NCBI RefSeq assembly: GCF_009753715.1
Contig: NZ_WQMS01000008.1
Coordinates: forward strand, 45,172 to 109,171
Reading direction: 5' to 3'
Source of the DNA: Sphingomonas horti
GTDB lineage: Bacteria; Pseudomonadota; Alphaproteobacteria; Sphingomonadales; Sphingomonadaceae
DNA length: 64,000 bases
The position numbers and the translations under genes are program-made. How positions within the stretch are numbered: position 1 is the stretch's first letter; each line of letters starts with the position of its first letter. Below the pieces are notes generated by a model. That model was given only the letters and a program-made list of their open reading frames with translations, was not told the origin of the DNA and made no database searches. Positions 6,898 through 15,569 of the stretch are shown one piece after another.

Positions 6898-8436
6898 ATG
6901 ACCGCAAACAAGCACGCCCTTTCCGTCACGCGCACCGAGGACTTCGCCGCCTGGTACCAGGCCGTCATCGCCGAAGCCGACATGGCCGAGGAGTCGGGCG
7001 TGCGCGGGTGCATGGTGATCCGGCCGTGGGGATACGGCATCTGGGAGCGGATGCAGCGGCTGCTCGATGACGCGATCAAGGCGACGGGCCACGAGAATTG
7101 CTATTTCCCGCTGTTCATCCCCCTCTCGTACTTCGAGAAGGAAGCCGAGCATGTGGAGGGCTTCGCCAAGGAGATGGCGGTCGTCACCCATCACCGGCTG
7201 AAGTCCGAGGGCGGCAAGCTGGTCGTCGACCCGGAGGCGAAGCTGGAAGAGCCGCTGGTGGTGCGCCCGACCTCCGAGACGGTGATCGGCGCCGCTTTCT
7301 CCCGCTGGGTGCAGAGCTGGCGCGACCTGCCGGTGCTGATCAACCAATGGGCGAACGTGGTGCGCTGGGAAATGCGCACCCGCATGTTCCTGCGCACCGC
7401 CGAGTTCCTGTGGCAGGAAGGCCATACTGCCCACGCGAGCGAAGCGGAGGCGCGCGAGCACACGCTGCGCATGCTCGAAGTCTATCGCCGCTTCGCCGAG
7501 GACTGCGTCGCGATGCCGGTGATCGCGGGCGAGAAGCCGGAGAATGAACGCTTCCCGGGCGCCGTCGCCACCTACTCGATCGAGGCGATGATGCAGGACG
7601 GCAAAGCCTTGCAGGCCGGCACCTCGCATTTCCTGGGCACGACCTTTGCCGAAGCGCAGAATATCCGCTTCCAGAACAAGGAAGGCGAGCTGGAGCTGGC
7701 GCAGACGACCAGCTGGGGCGTCTCAACCCGGATGATCGGCGGGCTGATCATGACGCACGGCGACGATGACGGGCTGCGCGTGCCGCCGCGCGTCGCGCCC
7801 TGGCAGGTGGTGATCGTGCCGATGTTGCGCGACACCGACGAGGACGCCGCGGTGCTCGACTATTGCCGCGCGCTGGCCGCCGAGCTGCAGGGCCAGAGCG
7901 CGCTGGGCGAACCGGTGCGGGCGCTGCTCGACGCGCGGCCGGCCAAGGCGGCGAACAAGCGCTGGGCCTGGGTGAAGAAAGGCGCGCCGATCATCGTCGA
8001 GGTCGGCCCGCGCGACATGGCCGGGGGCAATGTCAGCGTGATCCGCCGCGACCGGCTGTACCAGGACAATGGCAAGCTCGCCTCCACGATCCAGCCGCGG
8101 GCGGAGTTCGTTGCAGCCGTGGGCACGCTGCTGGCCGAGATCCAGTCCGGCCTGTTCACCGAGGCAAAGGCGCGGCTGGACGCGAACATCAGGCGCGGCG
8201 TCACCGAGTTTGCGGAGCTGGAGCGCTTCTTCGAGACCGGCGGGCAATTCCCCGGCTGGGTCGAGGTCGAATGGTCGCGGCCGACCGGCGCTGAGCTGGA
8301 AGCGGTCGACCAGCGGCTGAAGGCACTGAAGCTGACGCTCCGCAACGTGCCGCAGGATGCGGCGCCGGCGACCGGCACCTGCGTCTTCATCGGCAGGCCG
8401 GCGGTCGAGCGGGTGCTGGTCGGCCGGAGCTATTAG
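6898..8436 (+). CDS. proS: Proline--tRNA ligase, archaeal/eukaryotic-like short type
   Basis: A 512-residue class II aminoacyl-tRNA synthetase that charges tRNA-Pro. Motif 2 is around RTRMFLRTAEFLWQEGHTAH, the proline-specific loop includes VRPTSETVIG, and motif 3 lies in the ...LQAGTSHFLGTTFAEA region. It lacks the large editing insertion of the E. coli type. The C-terminus ends in tyrosine (VLVGRSY), a mark of the type-3 (archaeal/eukaryotic-like, Thermus-like) ProRS rather than the about 440-residue form of many Alphaproteobacteria. This subtype call is from motif and length only. Start ATG follows a G-rich ribosome site. Located between glpD and a DUF488 gene on the same strand. Confidence 0.95.
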   Translation: MTANKHALSVTRTEDFAAWYQAVIAEADMAEESGVRGCMVIRPWGYGIWERMQRLLDDAIKATGHENCYFPLFIPLSYFEKEAEHVEGFAKEMAVVTHHRLKSEGGKLVVDPEAKLEEPLVVRPTSETVIGAAFSRWVQSWRDLPVLINQWANVVRWEMRTRMFLRTAEFLWQEGHTAHASEAEAREHTLRMLEVYRRFAEDCVAMPVIAGEKPENERFPGAVATYSIEAMMQDGKALQAGTSHFLGTTFAEAQNIRFQNKEGELELAQTTSWGVSTRMIGGLIMTHGDDDGLRVPPRVAPWQVVIVPMLRDTDEDAAVLDYCRALAAELQGQSALGEPVRALLDARPAKAANKRWAWVKKGAPIIVEVGPRDMAGGNVSVIRRDRLYQDNGKLASTIQPRAEFVAAVGTLLAEIQSGLFTEAKARLDANIRRGVTEFAELERFFETGGQFPGWVEVEWSRPTGAELEAVDQRLKALKLTLRNVPQDAAPATGTCVFIGRPAVERVLVGRSY

Positions 8437-8442
8437 GGTGAC

Positions 8443-9018
8443 GTGAGCAGCGGCGATCCTCCTCCCGAACAGGCGCAGTGGCCGGACGGCGCGATCTTCA
8501 CGGTCGGCCACTCGACCTTGCCGATCGCCGACTTCGCCGCGCTGCTGAAGACCTATGGCATCGCGCGGCTGGCCGACATCCGCACCGTGCCGCGATCGCG
8601 CCACAACCCGCAGTTCAACGCTGATGCCTTGTCGGACAGCCTTGCCGGGGAAGGCATCGTCTATGTCGCGATGCCGGCGCTGGGCGGGCTCAGGCACCCG
8701 CACCGGGATTCGCCCAACGCGGGTTGGCGGAACAAGAGCTTCCGCGGCTATGCCGATTACATGCAGACCGACGCGTTCCGCGACGCGGTCGACGCGCTGA
8801 TCCGGATGGGGCGGGAGAAGCGCACCGCGATCATGTGCGCCGAGGCAGTGCCGTGGCGCTGCCACCGCTCGCTGGTCGCCGACGCGCTGGACGTGCGCGG
8901 CGTGCCGGTGGTCGAGATCCTGTCCCCCACCAGCTGGCGCATGCACGGCCTGACGCGGTTCGCGCATGTCGAGGGGGTGGAGATCACCTATCCGCCGGAG
9001 CAGCCGCGGTTGCTGTAG
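8443..9018 (+). CDS. DUF488 family protein
   Basis: A 191-residue soluble protein. It has the family marks TVGHSTLPIADF (about 21-32), LADIRTVPRSRHNPQFN (about 43-59) and the cysteine motif CAEAVPWRCHRSLVADAL (about 129-146). No biochemical role is firmly known for DUF488; the Cys/His/Arg conservation suggests a small-molecule or nucleic-acid enzyme. Start is GTG at 8443, six bases after the proS stop, so translation may be coupled. It ends about 55 bases before the GIY-YIG element. Confidence 0.85.
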   Translation: MSSGDPPPEQAQWPDGAIFTVGHSTLPIADFAALLKTYGIARLADIRTVPRSRHNPQFNADALSDSLAGEGIVYVAMPALGGLRHPHRDSPNAGWRNKSFRGYADYMQTDAFRDAVDALIRMGREKRTAIMCAEAVPWRCHRSLVADALDVRGVPVVEILSPTSWRMHGLTRFAHVEGVEITYPPEQPRLL

Positions 9019-9073
9019 AAGGAGGGGAGGTCCCGGCTCGAGGCCGGGTGACGGTGGTGTGCGACACCCAAGT

Positions 9074-9105
9074 CGTCATCCCGGGCTTGACCCGGGACCT
9101 ACCTT
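9074..9105 (+). repeat. Left terminal inverted repeat of the GIY-YIG element
   Basis: 32 bases, the exact reverse complement of 9445-9476. It holds its own small hairpin, CCCGGG-CTTGA-CCCGGG. Confidence 0.9.
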
Positions 9106-9121
9106 CTTCTTCCTTGCGGAT

Positions 9122-9451
9122 GTGGAACGAACGCCGGCAGTCTACATCGTGACGAACACGTTGCACGGGACGCTGTATACCGGCGTCACCTCAAATTTGC
9201 CGGGTCGCATCTATCAGCATCGGAACGGAAGCTTTCGCGGCTTTACGGCCGAGCATGGCTGCAAGCGCCTCGTGTGGTTCGAGGTTCACCATTCGATGGA
9301 AGAAGCCATCGTTCGCGAAAAGCGCATCAAGCGGTGGTTACGCGATTGGAAGTACGCGCTGATCGAGGCGGAGAACCCAAGTTGGCGCGACCTGGCGGAA
9401 GATTTCGGGTTCGAACCTTTGCTGCGAACGCCTGGCGCAGAAAAAAGGTAG
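9122..9451 (+). CDS. Small GIY-YIG endonuclease-domain protein
   Basis: A 109-residue single-domain protein. The GIY motif is VYI (7-9) and the YIG motif is YTG (19-21). Catalytic-type arginine R29 (NLPGRIYQHR) and metal-binding glutamate E66 (AIVREKRIK) are present, so it looks active. It belongs to the stand-alone GIY-YIG family (YhbQ/UPF0213-like) that cleaves or nicks DNA; the target is unknown. The GTG at 9122 is chosen because upstream codons fall in the inverted repeat and the protein then begins at the domain (ERTPAVYIV). The TAG stop lies inside the right inverted repeat. The basic C-terminal half (KRIKRWLRDWK) could bind DNA. Codon use looks less GC-extreme than its neighbours, which hints at transfer. 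Confidence 0.88.
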   Translation: MERTPAVYIVTNTLHGTLYTGVTSNLPGRIYQHRNGSFRGFTAEHGCKRLVWFEVHHSMEEAIVREKRIKRWLRDWKYALIEAENPSWRDLAEDFGFEPLLRTPGAEKR

Positions 9452-9476
9452 GTCCCGGGTCAAGCCCGGGATGACG
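9445..9476 (-). repeat. Right terminal inverted repeat of the GIY-YIG element
   Basis: 32 bases, the exact reverse complement of 9074-9105. It contains the stop codon of the nuclease gene (9449-9451). Confidence 0.9.
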
Positions 9477-9502
9477 AGTGAGATGCGCGCAAAGATTCCG
9501 TT

Positions 9503-10945
9503 CTACTGGCCAAGCGGCAGCGGGCCGTTTGGGGTGGCGTCCAGCTGGGAGTCGCCGCCCAATGTGCGGTAGAGCTGGACCAGGTTCTGGAGCTTGACGA
9601 GGCGCGTCGAGGCGAGGGTGCGTTCGGCGCTGTAATAGCTGCGCTGGGCGATCAGCGTGTCGAGGAACGGATCGATGCCGCCGCGGAAGCGGGCTTCGCT
9701 CAAGCGGTAATTGTCCTCTGCGGCGGCGAAGAAGGCGGTCTGCGCGCGCAGCTGCTCGTCGATCGTGCCGCGGCGGGCGAGCGCGTCGGCGACTTCGCGG
9801 AAGGCGGTCTGGATCGCGCTTTCATATTGCGCGACCGCGGCGTCGCGTTGCGCCTGGGTCAGGCGCACATTGGCCCGGGCCGCGCCGCCCTGGAAGATCG
9901 AATAGCTCGCCTGCGGGCTGACCGACCAGTTGAAATTGCCTCCCGAGAACAGGCTCGACAGCGCGGTGCTGGCGAAGCCGAGCACGGCGGTGAGGCTGAT
10001 GCGCGGGAACAGCTCGGCGCGGGCGGCGCCGATCTCGGCATTGGCGGCGCGCAGCTGGTATTCGGCCTGCACCACGTCCGGGCGGCGAAGCAACACGGTC
10101 GAATCTAGGCCGGCGGGAAGCTCGGCGACGCTGCCGGTGACTTCGGCAAGCGAGGCGGGGAGCAGGGCGGGATCGACCGGCGCGCCGACCAGCAGCTGCA
10201 GCAGGTTCACGTCCTGGGCGAGGTCGGTGCGCGCCTGCGCGACATCGGCGCGCGCCTGTTCCAGCGTCTGCTCGGCCTGGCGCAGGTCGGTGCGCGGGGC
10301 GATGCCGCCGTTCAGGCGGGCGCGGGTCAGTTCGACCGAGCGCTGCGCCGAGGCGACGGTGCGCTCGCCGATCGCGAGCAGGTCCTTGTCGGCGGCATAG
10401 GTGAACCAGGCATTGGCGATGTCGCCGACCAGCGTCAGCCGCGTCGCGCGTGCGCCCGCCTCGGTCGCGAAATAGCGGTTCTGCGCGGCTTCGGAGAGCC
10501 CGCGGATGCGGCCGAACAGGTCGAGCTCGAACGCAGTGATGCCGCCCTGGACGCTGAACGTGGTGCGGCGGCCGGAGGCGGCGTTGCCGATCCCGCTGCC
10601 GGCGCCGCTGCCGCGATCGGCCTCGGTATAGGTGGCGTTGGCGCCGACCTCCGGCAGGATGTTCGCGCGCTGGATGCGGTATTGCTCACGCGCGGCGGCG
10701 ATGTTGGCGGCGGCGAGGCGGAGGTCGCGGTTGTTGGCGAGCGCGTCTTCGATGATCCGCTGCAGCCGCGCATCGCGGAAAATGTCGCGATAGGTGACGG
10801 CGGGCAGCCCCGCCTCGGACTGGCGCAGATAGGCGTCGCCGACCGGCCAGGATTGCGGCACCGGCGGCGCCGGGCGCTGGTAAGGCGGCACCATCGAGCA
10901 GGCCGACAGGCTCGCCATGAGCGCCAGGGTGAGCGTGCGCTTCAT
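9503..10945 (-). CDS. RND efflux outer-membrane lipoprotein (NodT/OprM type)
   Basis: A 480-residue outer-membrane channel for a tripartite efflux pump. The start at 10945 gives a lipoprotein signal MKRTLTLALMASLSAC with acylated C16; the ATG overlaps the pump gene's TGA by four bases (ATGA). Two tandem OEP repeats follow: NRDLRLAAANIAAAREQYRIQR near 70-90, and the second half with RRPDVVQAEYQLRAANAEIGAARAELFP. These build the alpha-helical barrel typical of TolC/OprM. Last gene of the adaptor-pump-channel operon. It should partner the RND protein encoded directly upstream. The substrate is unknown. Confidence 0.93.
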   Translation of the reverse strand: MKRTLTLALMASLSACSMVPPYQRPAPPVPQSWPVGDAYLRQSEAGLPAVTYRDIFRDARLQRIIEDALANNRDLRLAAANIAAAREQYRIQRANILPEVGANATYTEADRGSGAGSGIGNAASGRRTTFSVQGGITAFELDLFGRIRGLSEAAQNRYFATEAGARATRLTLVGDIANAWFTYAADKDLLAIGERTVASAQRSVELTRARLNGGIAPRTDLRQAEQTLEQARADVAQARTDLAQDVNLLQLLVGAPVDPALLPASLAEVTGSVAELPAGLDSTVLLRRPDVVQAEYQLRAANAEIGAARAELFPRISLTAVLGFASTALSSLFSGGNFNWSVSPQASYSIFQGGAARANVRLTQAQRDAAVAQYESAIQTAFREVADALARRGTIDEQLRAQTAFFAAAEDNYRLSEARFRGGIDPFLDTLIAQRSYYSAERTLASTRLVKLQNLVQLYRTLGGDSQLDATPNGPLPLGQ

Positions 10946-13900
10946 TCCGCCGCCTCCGGAGCGGGATGCCGGCGTTCGCGCCACCAGCCGAGCGCGTCGC
11001 GGGTGCCGCGGCGGACCAGCACGAAGAACAGCGGGATATAGAAGAGCGCGAGGATCGTCGCGGTCAGCATGCCCCCGATCACCGAAGTGCCGATCGCGAC
11101 CCGGCTCTTGGCGCCGGCGCCGGTCGAGATGGCGAGCGGCAGCACGCCGAAGATGAAGGCGAGGCTGGTCATCAGGATCGGGCGAAGCCGGATGCGCGCC
11201 GCCTCCAGCGCGGAGTCGATGACGCGCTTGCCGGCCTTTTCGGCGGCCTCTGCGAACTCGATCATCAGGATCGCGTTCTTGGACGCGAGCCCCATCGTAG
11301 TCAGCAGCCCGATCTGGAGATAGACGTCGTTCTCAAGGCCGCGCAGCGTGACCGCGAACACGGCACCGACCAGGCCCAGCGGCACGATCAGCAGCACCGC
11401 GATCGGGATCGACCAGCTTTCGTACAGCGCGGCGAGGCAGAGGAACACGACCAGCAGCGACAGGCCGTAGAGCAGCGGCGCCTGGCCGGTCGACAGCCGC
11501 TCCTGGTAGGACAGGCCGGACCAGGCAACCGACACGCCGGGCAGCTGCGCCGCGAGTTCGGCAATCCGATCCATCGCTTCGCCCGAGCTCGTGCCCGGGC
11601 CCGCCTGGCCCTGGATCTCATAGGCCGGCACGCCGCCGAAGCGGGCGAGCGAAACCGGGCCGGTCTGCCACGAGGTCGAGGCGAAGGAGGAGAAAGGCGC
11701 CATCTCGCCCGTCTTGCCGCGCACGAACCATTGGTTGAGGTCGTCCGGCGCCGAGCGGAACGGCGCGTCGCCCTGCACATAGACGCGCTTGACGCGGCCG
11801 CGATCGACGAAATCGTTGACGTAGCGGCCGCCCCAGGCGGTCGACAGCGTGGAGTTCACGTCGGTCTGGCTGAGGCCCAGCACGGCAAGCTTCTGCTGGT
11901 CGATATCGACATGCAGGTTGGGCGTGTCGGGAAGCTCGCTGGGGCGGACCCCGATCAGCCTGGGATCGTTCTCAGCCATCTGCAGCAGGCGGTCGCGTGT
12001 CGCCTGGAACTCCTCGCGGCTGAGGCCGCCGGTGTTCTGCAACTGCAGCGTGAAGCCGTTCGACTGGCCGAGACCGCGGATCGCGCCGGGCACCAGCGCG
12101 AACACCTGCGCGTCGCGCAGGCCGCCGAACGCCCGGCTCATCCGCTCGGTGATCGCGTCGGCGCTGTTTTCCCTGCCGGGCCGCTGGTCCCAGTCTTTCA
12201 GGTTCAGGAAAGCGTTGCCCGCATTCTGACCCGACGGGCCGCCGCCACCGCCGCCCGCGACCGTGAACAACACGTTGATATTCCTCGATTCCGGCCCGCG
12301 CAGCAGATAATCCTCGACCCGCTTCTGCACTTCCTGGGTGCGCGACAGCGTCGCGCCCGGCGGCAGGCGGATCTGGGCGCTGGCGAAGCCCTGGTCCTCG
12401 GTCGGCAGGAAGCTGGTCGGCAGCCGGAAGAACAGCAGGACGAGCAGCGCGACCGTGACCGCGTAGATGGCGAGGAAGATCAGCTTGCGGTCGATCACGT
12501 GCTGGACGGCGATGGTGTAGCGATCGACGGTGCGGGCAAAGCCGGTGTTGAAGCGTTCGCGCGCACGCTCGGTAGCCGCCGCCAGGCGTGGGAAGCGGGT
12601 CGAGCGGACCTCGCCGTCATGCTTGCGGCGCTTCAGCAGCGTCGCGGTCAGCGCCGGGCTCAGCACCAGAGCGACGACCACCGACAGCACCATCGCCGAG
12701 ACAATCGTCAGAGAGAATTGCCGGTAGATGACGCCGGTCGAGCCGCCGAAGAACGCCATCGGCAGGAACACGGCGGACAGCACCATCGCGATCGCGACCA
12801 GCGCCGTCGAAATCTCGCTCATCGACTGGATGGTCGCTTCGCGCGGCGTCATCTCGGGATTCTCGTCGAGCAGGCGTTCGACATTCTCGACCACGACGAT
12901 CGCGTCGTCGACCAGCAGGCCGATCGAGAGCACCAGGCCGAACAGCGTCAGCGTGTTGATCGAAAAGCCCGCGATCGCGAACACGCCGAACGTGCCGAGC
13001 AGCACCACCGGCACCGCGATCGCCGGGATCAGCGTCGCCCGCCAGCTCTGCAGGAACACGAACATGACGATGACGACCAGCAGGATCGCCTCGAACAGCG
13101 TCTTCACGACCTCGTCGATCGACAGCTTGATGAAGGCGGTCGAATCGTTCGGATAGGCATAGGCGAAGCCGGGCGGGAAATTCTTCGACTGCTTCGCGAC
13201 TTCTGCCTTCACCAGCTCCGCAGTGGTCAGCGCGTCGGCGCCGGGCGCGAGCGACACCGCGAAACCGGCGCCGGGGTGCCCGTTGACGCGGATGATCGCG
13301 TTGTAGTTTTCGGAGCCGAGCTCGACCCGGGCGACGTCGCCCAGGTGGACGGTGGCGCCGTCGGGCTGCGTCTTCAGGATGATGTTGCGGAACTGCTCCG
13401 GCGTCTGGAGGCGCGACTGCGACGTCACGGTCGCGTTCAGCATCTGCGTGGGCGGCATCGGCTGGCCGCCGATCTCGCCGGCCGTGATCTCGGTGTTCTG
13501 CGCCTGGACGGCGGCGACCACGTCGCTGGGCATCAGCTGGAAGGCGGCGAGCTTGGCCGGGTTTAGCCAGATGCGCATCGCATATTGCGACCCGAACACG
13601 TTGGTGTCGCCGACGCCCGGCAGCCGGCTGACCGGGTCCTGCAGGTTGGACGACAGCCAGTCCGACACGTCGCGGTTGGTCTGGCGGTCGGTGGTGTCGT
13701 ACACCGCCACGATCATCAGGAAATCGGGGTTCGACTTGCTGACCCGCAACCCCTGCTGCTGCACCTGCTGCGGCAGGCGTGGCAGCGCTTCCTGCACCCG
13801 GTTCTGGACCTGGACCTGCGCGGTGTCGGGATCGGTCCCCTTCTCGAAGGTCAGGCTGATGCCGACCGAGCCACGCGACGACGAGGTCGAGGTGAAATAG

Positions 13901-14130
13901 AGCAGGCCGTCGATGCCGGAGAGCTGCTGCTCGATGATCTGGGTGACGCTGTTCTCGACCGTCTGGGCGTTGGCGCCGGGATAATTCGCGCGGATGTTCA
14001 CCTGCGGCGGGGCGATGTCCGGATATTGCTCGATCGGCAGCGAGAACAGGCTGCCCAGCCCGACCAGCATGATCAGGATGGCGATCACCCAGGCGAAGAT
14101 CGGGCGGTCGATGAAGATGCGGGAGATCAT
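10942..14130 (-). CDS. RND multidrug efflux pump, HAE-1 (AcrB/MexB) type
   Basis: A 1062-residue inner-membrane proton/drug antiporter. The N-terminus MISRIFIDRPIFAWVIAI is the usual first helix. The proton-relay DD pair is in GLLVDDAIVVVENVER (about residues 405-420). The glycine-rich PAGGGGGGPSG-like loop and GLSYQERLSTGQAP are typical of the hydrophobe/amphiphile exporters. Length is standard. It lies between the adaptor gene (upstream, separated by a solo palindromic repeat at 14154-14237) and the outer-membrane channel (ATGA overlap). Substrates may include dyes, detergents or antibiotics; the sequence does not say which. Confidence 0.96.
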   Translation of the reverse strand: MISRIFIDRPIFAWVIAILIMLVGLGSLFSLPIEQYPDIAPPQVNIRANYPGANAQTVENSVTQIIEQQLSGIDGLLYFTSTSSSRGSVGISLTFEKGTDPDTAQVQVQNRVQEALPRLPQQVQQQGLRVSKSNPDFLMIVAVYDTTDRQTNRDVSDWLSSNLQDPVSRLPGVGDTNVFGSQYAMRIWLNPAKLAAFQLMPSDVVAAVQAQNTEITAGEIGGQPMPPTQMLNATVTSQSRLQTPEQFRNIILKTQPDGATVHLGDVARVELGSENYNAIIRVNGHPGAGFAVSLAPGADALTTAELVKAEVAKQSKNFPPGFAYAYPNDSTAFIKLSIDEVVKTLFEAILLVVIVMFVFLQSWRATLIPAIAVPVVLLGTFGVFAIAGFSINTLTLFGLVLSIGLLVDDAIVVVENVERLLDENPEMTPREATIQSMSEISTALVAIAMVLSAVFLPMAFFGGSTGVIYRQFSLTIVSAMVLSVVVALVLSPALTATLLKRRKHDGEVRSTRFPRLAAATERARERFNTGFARTVDRYTIAVQHVIDRKLIFLAIYAVTVALLVLLFFRLPTSFLPTEDQGFASAQIRLPPGATLSRTQEVQKRVEDYLLRGPESRNINVLFTVAGGGGGGPSGQNAGNAFLNLKDWDQRPGRENSADAITERMSRAFGGLRDAQVFALVPGAIRGLGQSNGFTLQLQNTGGLSREEFQATRDRLLQMAENDPRLIGVRPSELPDTPNLHVDIDQQKLAVLGLSQTDVNSTLSTAWGGRYVNDFVDRGRVKRVYVQGDAPFRSAPDDLNQWFVRGKTGEMAPFSSFASTSWQTGPVSLARFGGVPAYEIQGQAGPGTSSGEAMDRIAELAAQLPGVSVAWSGLSYQERLSTGQAPLLYGLSLLVVFLCLAALYESWSIPIAVLLIVPLGLVGAVFAVTLRGLENDVYLQIGLLTTMGLASKNAILMIEFAEAAEKAGKRVIDSALEAARIRLRPILMTSLAFIFGVLPLAISTGAGAKSRVAIGTSVIGGMLTATILALFYIPLFFVLVRRGTRDALGWWRERRHPAPEAAE

Positions 14131-14153
14131 GCGCGGGGCTCGCGCACGCGCGC

Positions 14154-14237
14154 CGTCACCCCGGACTTGATCCGGGGCCTGCCTGCCTTCGAAAACCGAA
14201 GGAAGAAGGTGGGTCCCGGCTCAAGGCCGGGATGACG
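14154..14237. repeat. Solo copy of the GIY-YIG-element ends (copy B)
   Basis: About 84 bases: left half starting CGTCACCCCGGACTTGATCC, a 20-base centre, and right half ending CCGGGATGACG, in the same inverted layout as the 403-bp element but without an ORF. It sits in the adaptor-pump gap of the efflux operon, so it should be transcribed and form hairpins in that mRNA. Confidence 0.8.
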
Positions 14238-14258
14238 AAGGGGAGCGGCGGGCAAGGC

Positions 14259-15458
14259 TCAGCCCCGCCGTCCGCGGCCGCCGCCCTGCATCGGCCGGTT
14301 TGGGTCGATCTTCTGCGGCGTGGTTGCCGGGACGGCGCGGACGGGCTGGTTCGCGCGCACCTTGTTCAAGCCCTGGGTGATGATCTTGTCGCCCGGCCGC
14401 AGCCCTTCGGTCACGACCCAGTAGGGGCCTTGAGTCCGATCGGCCTTGACCGTCTTCGCGACGGCGTGGCTGTTCGGGCCCACCACCATCACCGTCGCAT
14501 TGCCCTGAGGATCGCGGCTGACCGCCTGCTGCGGCACCAGGAAAGCTCCGGTCTGGATCGCCTGGGCGAACACCGCGCGCACGAACATGCCGGGCAGCAG
14601 CACACCCTTTGGATTGGGGAAGCTTGCGCGCAGCGTCACCGTGCCGGTGTTCGGATCGACGACGACTTCGGCGAACTCGATCGTGCCGGCCAGCTCATAG
14701 TCGCTGCCGTCCTCCAGCTTCAGATGGACCGCGGCCTTGGCCGGCAGCACGTCGCCCTGGGCCAGCGAGCGGCGCAGCGCGAGCAGCTGCGACGTCGATT
14801 GCTGGATGTCGACATAGATCGGGTCGAGCTGCTGGATCGTCGCCAGCGGATCGGCCTGGTTCGCCGTCACCAGCGCGCCGACCGTGACCGCGGACCGCCC
14901 GATGCGGCCGCTGATCGGCGCCGGCACGCGGGTGAAATTCAGGTTGATCTTCGCGGTCTGGAGCGCCGCCTGCTGCTGCTCGACGGCGGCCGCGGTCTGC
15001 CGGGCCTGGGCGGCGGCGTTGGTATATTCCTGCTGGCTGACCGCCTGCATCTGCGCGAGCGGCTTGTAGCGGTTGGCGAGCGTGCGCGCGGCCTCGGCAT
15101 TGGCTTTGGCGGCGGCGACGTTCGCCTCGGCCTGGGCGGCGCTGGCGCGGTAGAGGCTGGGATCGATCTGGTAGAGCGTCTGCCCGGCGCGGACGTAGCT
15201 GCCTTCGGTGAACAGGCGCTTCTGGATCACGCCGGAGACCTGCGGCCGCACTTCGGAAACCGCGTGCGGCACGGTGCGGCCGGCAAGCTCGCTGGTCAGC
15301 GCGACCTGGGTCGGCTGCACGACGACATAGCCGACTTCGGGCGTTCCGCCTTCGCCGCGACCGCCGCGGCCTCCCTTCGTGTCCGAGGAATTGCCGCCGC
15401 AGCCCGCGAGCAGCGCGACGGCGATGAGAAGGGAGAGCGGCGCTGCGCCTTTGTTCAT
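14259..15458 (-). CDS. RND efflux periplasmic adaptor (membrane fusion protein)
   Basis: A 399-residue AcrA/MexA-type adaptor that joins the RND pump to the outer-membrane channel. Start at 15458 gives a lipoprotein signal MNKGAAPLSLLIAVALLAGC (C20). After a glycine-rich linker come the barrel-sandwich half (SEVRPQVSGVIQKRLFTEGSYVRAGQTLYQID), a coiled-coil hairpin rich in alanine and glutamine (about 105-165), and the second lipoyl half (RVPAPISGRIGRSAVTVGALV). The C-terminus ends in a glycine/arginine tail (QGGGRGRRG). First gene of the operon. A 6-4-6 dyad lies about 65 bases upstream of the start. No divergent regulator gene is adjacent. Confidence 0.94.
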   Translation of the reverse strand: MNKGAAPLSLLIAVALLAGCGGNSSDTKGGRGGRGEGGTPEVGYVVVQPTQVALTSELAGRTVPHAVSEVRPQVSGVIQKRLFTEGSYVRAGQTLYQIDPSLYRASAAQAEANVAAAKANAEAARTLANRYKPLAQMQAVSQQEYTNAAAQARQTAAAVEQQQAALQTAKINLNFTRVPAPISGRIGRSAVTVGALVTANQADPLATIQQLDPIYVDIQQSTSQLLALRRSLAQGDVLPAKAAVHLKLEDGSDYELAGTIEFAEVVVDPNTGTVTLRASFPNPKGVLLPGMFVRAVFAQAIQTGAFLVPQQAVSRDPQGNATVMVVGPNSHAVAKTVKADRTQGPYWVVTEGLRPGDKIITQGLNKVRANQPVRAVPATTPQKIDPNRPMQGGGRGRRG

Positions 15459-15521
15459 TTGTTCTGCAGTCCGCAACGAGTCGACACGGGCGACCCGGTT
15501 AACGAATCCGCGCGATAAGTC

Positions 15522-15537
15522 GATACCGGTGGGTATC
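15522..15537. promoter_or_regulatory. Candidate operator of the efflux operon
   Basis: Perfect dyad GATACC-GGTG-GGTATC in the promoter region of the adaptor gene. TetR- or MarR-type repressors of RND operons bind sites of this size. No regulator gene is adjacent, so this is inference. Confidence 0.4.
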
Positions 15538-15569
15538 ACCGGCTGACATTCGTCGATCCCTGCTGACGT

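Larger units (their letters stand above)
9074..9476. mobile_element. 403-bp GIY-YIG element bounded by perfect 32-bp inverted repeats
   Basis: The two ends (9074-9105 and 9445-9476) are identical inverted 32-mers starting CGTCATCCCGGGCTTGAC. Nearly all the space between is one ORF for a GIY-YIG nuclease, whose stop codon lies inside the right repeat. Four degenerate copies of the same two ends, without the ORF, occur at 14154, 16031, 17326 and 19638. That suggests a mobile or repeat-spreading unit with solo derivatives. No target-site duplication is obvious: flanks are AAGT on the left and AGTG on the right. Mobility is an inference. Confidence 0.7.

Noticed and set aside
9074..9476. Classical insertion sequence or homing intron
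   Set aside because: No transposase, no split host gene and no clear target duplication. The unit is intergenic, so an intron-encoded homing nuclease is unlikely.
10966..13566. 866-codon plus-strand frame opposite the RND pump
   Set aside because: Shadow of the AcrB-type gene; extreme Arg/Gln/His content.
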